Below are positions 52,354 to 52,552 of a DNA stretch of 52,552 bases, piece after piece (positions within the stretch are counted from its first letter, which is position 1; every line of letters starts with the position of its first letter). The translations under genes were made by a program, and so were the position numbers. The notes below the pieces were generated by a model that was not told where the DNA came from, searched no databases, and saw only the letters and a list, made by a program, of their open reading frames with translations. The DNA lies in contig JAMIFV010000011.1 in the NCBI GenBank assembly GCA_035906055.1, positions 1-52,552 on the forward strand, read 5' to 3'. The stretch comes from JAMIFV01 sp035906055. GTDB taxonomy: Bacteria > Pseudomonadota > Alphaproteobacteria > Rickettsiales > JABCZZ01.

Positions 52354-52552
52354 GGGGCTGAAGTAGCTAAGACCTAAGAAAAGGTTTAAGAATGGCTACG
52401 ATGTATGTTCGAAAAAGTCGCTTAAGTTCCCACCAGCAAGCTCGTCTGATAGAGTATTTTGTATCCGGCACGACGGCCCGCGCCGCTGGACAGGTTCTTG
52501 GCATTCAGGCGAACACGGCAATACGGTTCTTCATGCGTTTGCGGCAACTGAT
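52354..52552 (+). mobile_element. Left end of an IS1595-family (IS1016-like) insertion sequence, cut by the window edge
   Basis: GGGGCTGAAGTAGCTAAGAC at 52354-52373 is a plausible terminal inverted repeat. The transposase starts at the ATG 52392: MATMYVRKSRLSSHQQARL, then EYFVSGTTARAAGQVLGIQ and FMRLRQL, matching the N-terminal zinc-less HTH region typical of IS1016-type transposases (RKSRLS..KQ..LIE.FVAG.TAR.A). The rest lies beyond the window. It was inserted in a toxin gene; the exact end and target duplication are not determined. Confidence 0.75.
52392..52552 (+). CDS. IS1595-family transposase, N-terminal part
   Basis: 53 codons to the window end with no stop. Helix-turn-helix region with SGTTARAAGQVLGIQANTAI, as in IS1016/ISXO2-like transposases. 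DDE residues are not in the window. Confidence 0.75.
   Translation, partial: MATMYVRKSRLSSHQQARLIEYFVSGTTARAAGQVLGIQANTAIRFFMRLRQL

Overview
The window reads as a chromosomal contig from an alphaproteobacterium, probably a deep or free-living/extracellular member of the Rickettsiales or a neighbouring order. The main reason is the minus-strand cluster virB3-virB4 followed by four successive virB6 genes, a layout known from the Rickettsiales vir homolog (rvh) type IV secretion system. The medium G+C by eye, the intact housekeeping genes and a near-complete type II secretion system argue against a highly reduced intracellular genome. Taxonomy is inference from gene content only.

Layout. 1-190 is the C-terminal tail of a transposase cut by the window edge. 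230-9523 (minus) is the type IV cluster; one virB6 contains an 11-G/C homopolymer. 9817-10601 holds a tiny lipoprotein gene and a coiled-coil protein of unknown function. 10687-12863 is mtaB-ftsY, ending at a 227-bp palindromic repeat whose second copy lies at 37272-37354. 13087-17204 has an unknown protein, a rhodanese-msrA pair, and an rsmC-like/rsuA-like RNA modification pair. 17329-22550 has a large family-2 glycosyltransferase, a Sel1-repeat protein, a polytopic membrane protein and a periplasmic redoxin. 22651-32841 is mostly core metabolism: gltX-cysS, rpmB, cinA, then map, radC, dps, hscA, fdx and a polyprenyl synthase, interleaved with two small secreted proteins of similar design.

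32871-32947 is tRNA-Pro(CGG). Behind it is a broken copy of the tRNA 3' end carrying a palindromic insert, then a RelE/HigB-type toxin-antitoxin pair: a small accessory island with no visible integrase. 34400-40657 contains SelO, a rhodanese, two microproteins, a Crp/FNR regulator with a C-terminal cysteine cluster, a cold-shock protein and a DEAD-box helicase. 40703-41296 is an outer-membrane beta-barrel protein.

41409-50603 (minus) encodes type II secretion genes gspC-D-E-F-G-I-J-K-L-M with no gspH, gspN or gspO. 50720-52353 holds two separated Rhs/polymorphic-toxin fragments around a low-G+C membrane protein that may be an immunity protein. At about 52354 an IS1595-like element interrupts the toxin gene and runs off the window. 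Both window ends therefore lie in insertion sequences.

I see no CRISPR array, rRNA gene, integrase or prophage structural gene. The least explained items are the repeat that abuts or supplies stop codons of convergent genes, the disrupted tRNA-Pro copy, the homopolymer inside virB6, and the atypical pseudopilins of the type II system.
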